Under the pieces are notes generated by a model. That model was not told the DNA's origin and made no database searches. It saw only the letters and a list, made by a program, of their open reading frames with translations. DNA of 64,000 bases, taken from the NCBI GenBank assembly GCA_023431345.1, contig JAEYWK010000135.1, positions 1-64,000 of the forward strand, given 5' to 3'. This stretch comes from Pseudomonadota bacterium. Lineage in GTDB: Bacteria > Myxococcota_A > Polyangia > Polyangiales > Polyangiaceae. The translations under genes and the position numbers were made by a program. This document shows, in pieces, positions 62,970 to 64,000 of the stretch; position 1 is the stretch's first letter, and every line of letters begins with the position of its first letter.

Positions 62970-64000
62970 TCAGCGCCGGAAGGGCCGGTTCTGAGTGACA
63001 CCGGCGTACGAGGCCGCGATCCCGGAGGGCAGGCGGATCGATGACCAGGCCTTGCCGGCGGGAACGAAATAGGCGCGCTCGCCGTCGCTGGCTTCGACGT
63101 AGCCGGCGATCTGCTCGGTGACGGCGCCGCTCGCATCCAGCGCGCTGAGCGCGACGGGATCGCCTGGCGGCGCGAGCTGGGGCTGGAGATCGAGGCCCCA
63201 GCGCGTTTGGCCGTCGTCCCGCACAATCAGCGTGCGCCACGTCTTCGCCAGGCCGGGCACGCGGCGCATGGCTTGCTTGGCGCGCTGATTGACGACCACG
63301 ATGCGCTCCAAGATGAGCTGGTAGTTGTAGTCGCTGATCCATTCCGGCGAGCAGTAGCTCATGAAGTCCACATGCTCGGCGGGGTCGAACAGCTCGCGCG
63401 TGCGCAGGTCGTAGCCCCAGCTTCCGAGCTTGCCTTCAGGGTAGGGGTACGCTTCATCGGCGCCGGCCGCTCCGCCGCAGGGCGCGTGCGGCCGCCGGTA
63501 GATGTGGCCGAGCTCGTGCACGAAGGTTCCTGCCGCCGCCCCCAAGAACCCGATGCCCATGCCCGCGGCCGACGTGCCGTTCTGGCTACCGAAGCCAGCG
63601 ATGCCGGTCGTGCAGCTGCTTCGGCAATAGTCGCGGAAGCTCTCGGCCATGCTCACCATGCCGTAGTACGCCAAATCGCTCGGCGGTTTGTCGCTGTCGC
63701 GCAGCTGGCGCATCTGGTCGAGCATGTCGCCGAGATCGCTGCGGTCGGTGGAGACCGCGTCGCGCACGGTCAAGAGCACCTCTGTCGTCGGGTACATCGA
63801 GTACATGCGCTGGCGCATCTGCGTGAGCTGCATCTCCGATGTATCCGGCAGTCGCCCGGAGCCGTCGGCCTCGTAGCGCACCGGCACCAGCAGCACCTTC
63901 ACCGGGCCCGTCTCGAGCGCGCCCACCGGCGAAAGGCCCGTCTCGGGGAAGCGCGCGCCGGCGGCGCTGCCAATCAGCTCGGTGCATTTCGACGTTTCGC
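62970..64000 (-). CDS. zinc metalloprotease (M66-like), C-terminal part, cut by right edge
   Basis: The reading frame is open from 62970 to the window edge, so the gene continues off the right side; an internal GTG at 63926 is not its real start. At least 343 residues are present. The zinc site is GTFVHELGHIYRRPHAPCGG (HExxH plus a histidine further on), as in M66 and related secreted peptidases. Other family-like features are VKVLLVPVRYEADGSGRLPD and VDFMSYCSPEWISDYNY. It is probably exported; the N-terminal signal lies outside the window. The last ~90 residues form a beta-rich domain. Confidence 0.82.
   Translation of the reverse strand, partial: ETSKCTELIGSAAGARFPETGLSPVGALETGPVKVLLVPVRYEADGSGRLPDTSEMQLTQMRQRMYSMYPTTEVLLTVRDAVSTDRSDLGDMLDQMRQLRDSDKPPSDLAYYGMVSMAESFRDYCRSSCTTGIAGFGSQNGTSAAGMGIGFLGAAAGTFVHELGHIYRRPHAPCGGAAGADEAYPYPEGKLGSWGYDLRTRELFDPAEHVDFMSYCSPEWISDYNYQLILERIVVVNQRAKQAMRRVPGLAKTWRTLIVRDDGQTRWGLDLQPQLAPPGDPVALSALDASGAVTEQIAGYVEASDGERAYFVPAGKAWSSIRLPSGIAASYAGVTQNRPFRR

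Overview
The window is GC-rich, densely coding DNA with long antisense shadow frames. Its gene content points to a myxobacterium (Myxococcota, probably order Polyangiales): a DUF1552/DUF1592 gene pair, a giant lipoprotein made of myxobacterial Cys-rich repeats around a fibro-slime domain, Gly/Ala-rich linker lipoproteins, many two-component proteins, a Ser/Thr kinase, and a B12-type radical SAM protein. This is inference from gene families; there is no rRNA to confirm it. I saw no tRNA, rRNA, CRISPR array or prophage. The only mobile-element trace is the first 18 codons of a Tn5-like transposase cut by the left edge.

Layout. 1-3.9 kb: transposase fragment, a 37-bp inverted repeat, an ABC exporter fused to DUF1854, and a mercaptopyruvate sulfurtransferase. 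3.9-8.3 kb (minus): DUF1552 protein, DUF1592/DUF1588 lipoprotein and a halogenase-like flavoprotein in tandem. 8.4-21.4 kb: branched-chain amino acid biosynthesis in two minus-strand operons, cimA-leuB and ilvB-ilvN-leuA-leuC-leuD. Each is preceded by a leader peptide gene and a Rho-independent terminator. Between the operons lie a lipoprotein gene and a divergent LacI-type regulator/ECF sigma pair with an operator-like palindrome over a sigma70-like promoter. 21.5-26.6 kb: a membrane-anchored protein, a regulator with two DNA-binding domains, a beta-propeller protein and two lipoproteins. 26.7-35 kb: DHH phosphoesterase, Ser/Thr kinase, PEP carboxylase, HD-type ppGpp hydrolase-like protein, glycerate kinase and PrmA. 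35.2-38.3 kb: a tightly coupled plus-strand operon (RibD-C reductase, MDR dehydrogenase, degenerate PTPS, glycosyltransferase), read here as a pterin-like glycoside pathway.

38.3-47.7 kb: PlsC-like acyltransferase, a CheB-CheR-PAS-kinase-receiver fusion, a GNAT enzyme, a GlxR/GarR-type reductase, and a CpxAR-like operon (Spy-like protein, small membrane protein, response regulator, kinase). 47.8-55.4 kb: a lipoprotein, a GH-like lipoprotein, a coiled-coil/HhH protein, and a divergent receiver/hybrid-kinase pair. 55.4-64 kb: a repeat-bearing intergenic region, the Cys-rich fibro-slime lipoprotein, a radical SAM protein, a glutathione transferase, and the C-terminal part of a zinc metalloprotease running off the right edge.

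The best-supported regulatory story is the pair of attenuators. Both leader peptides end in the same residues (GSGAAAS) followed by TGA. In both RNAs the GGGUGCGG within that tail can pair with the 5' arm of the terminator, perfectly at ilvB and through one G-U wobble at cimA. The ilvB leader has five consecutive Val codons plus Leu and Ile; the cimA leader has Leu-Ile-Ile. This matches the pathways: CimA with LeuBCD supplies 2-oxobutyrate for isoleucine, IlvBN feeds all three amino acids, and LeuABCD makes leucine. ilvC and ilvD are not in the window.
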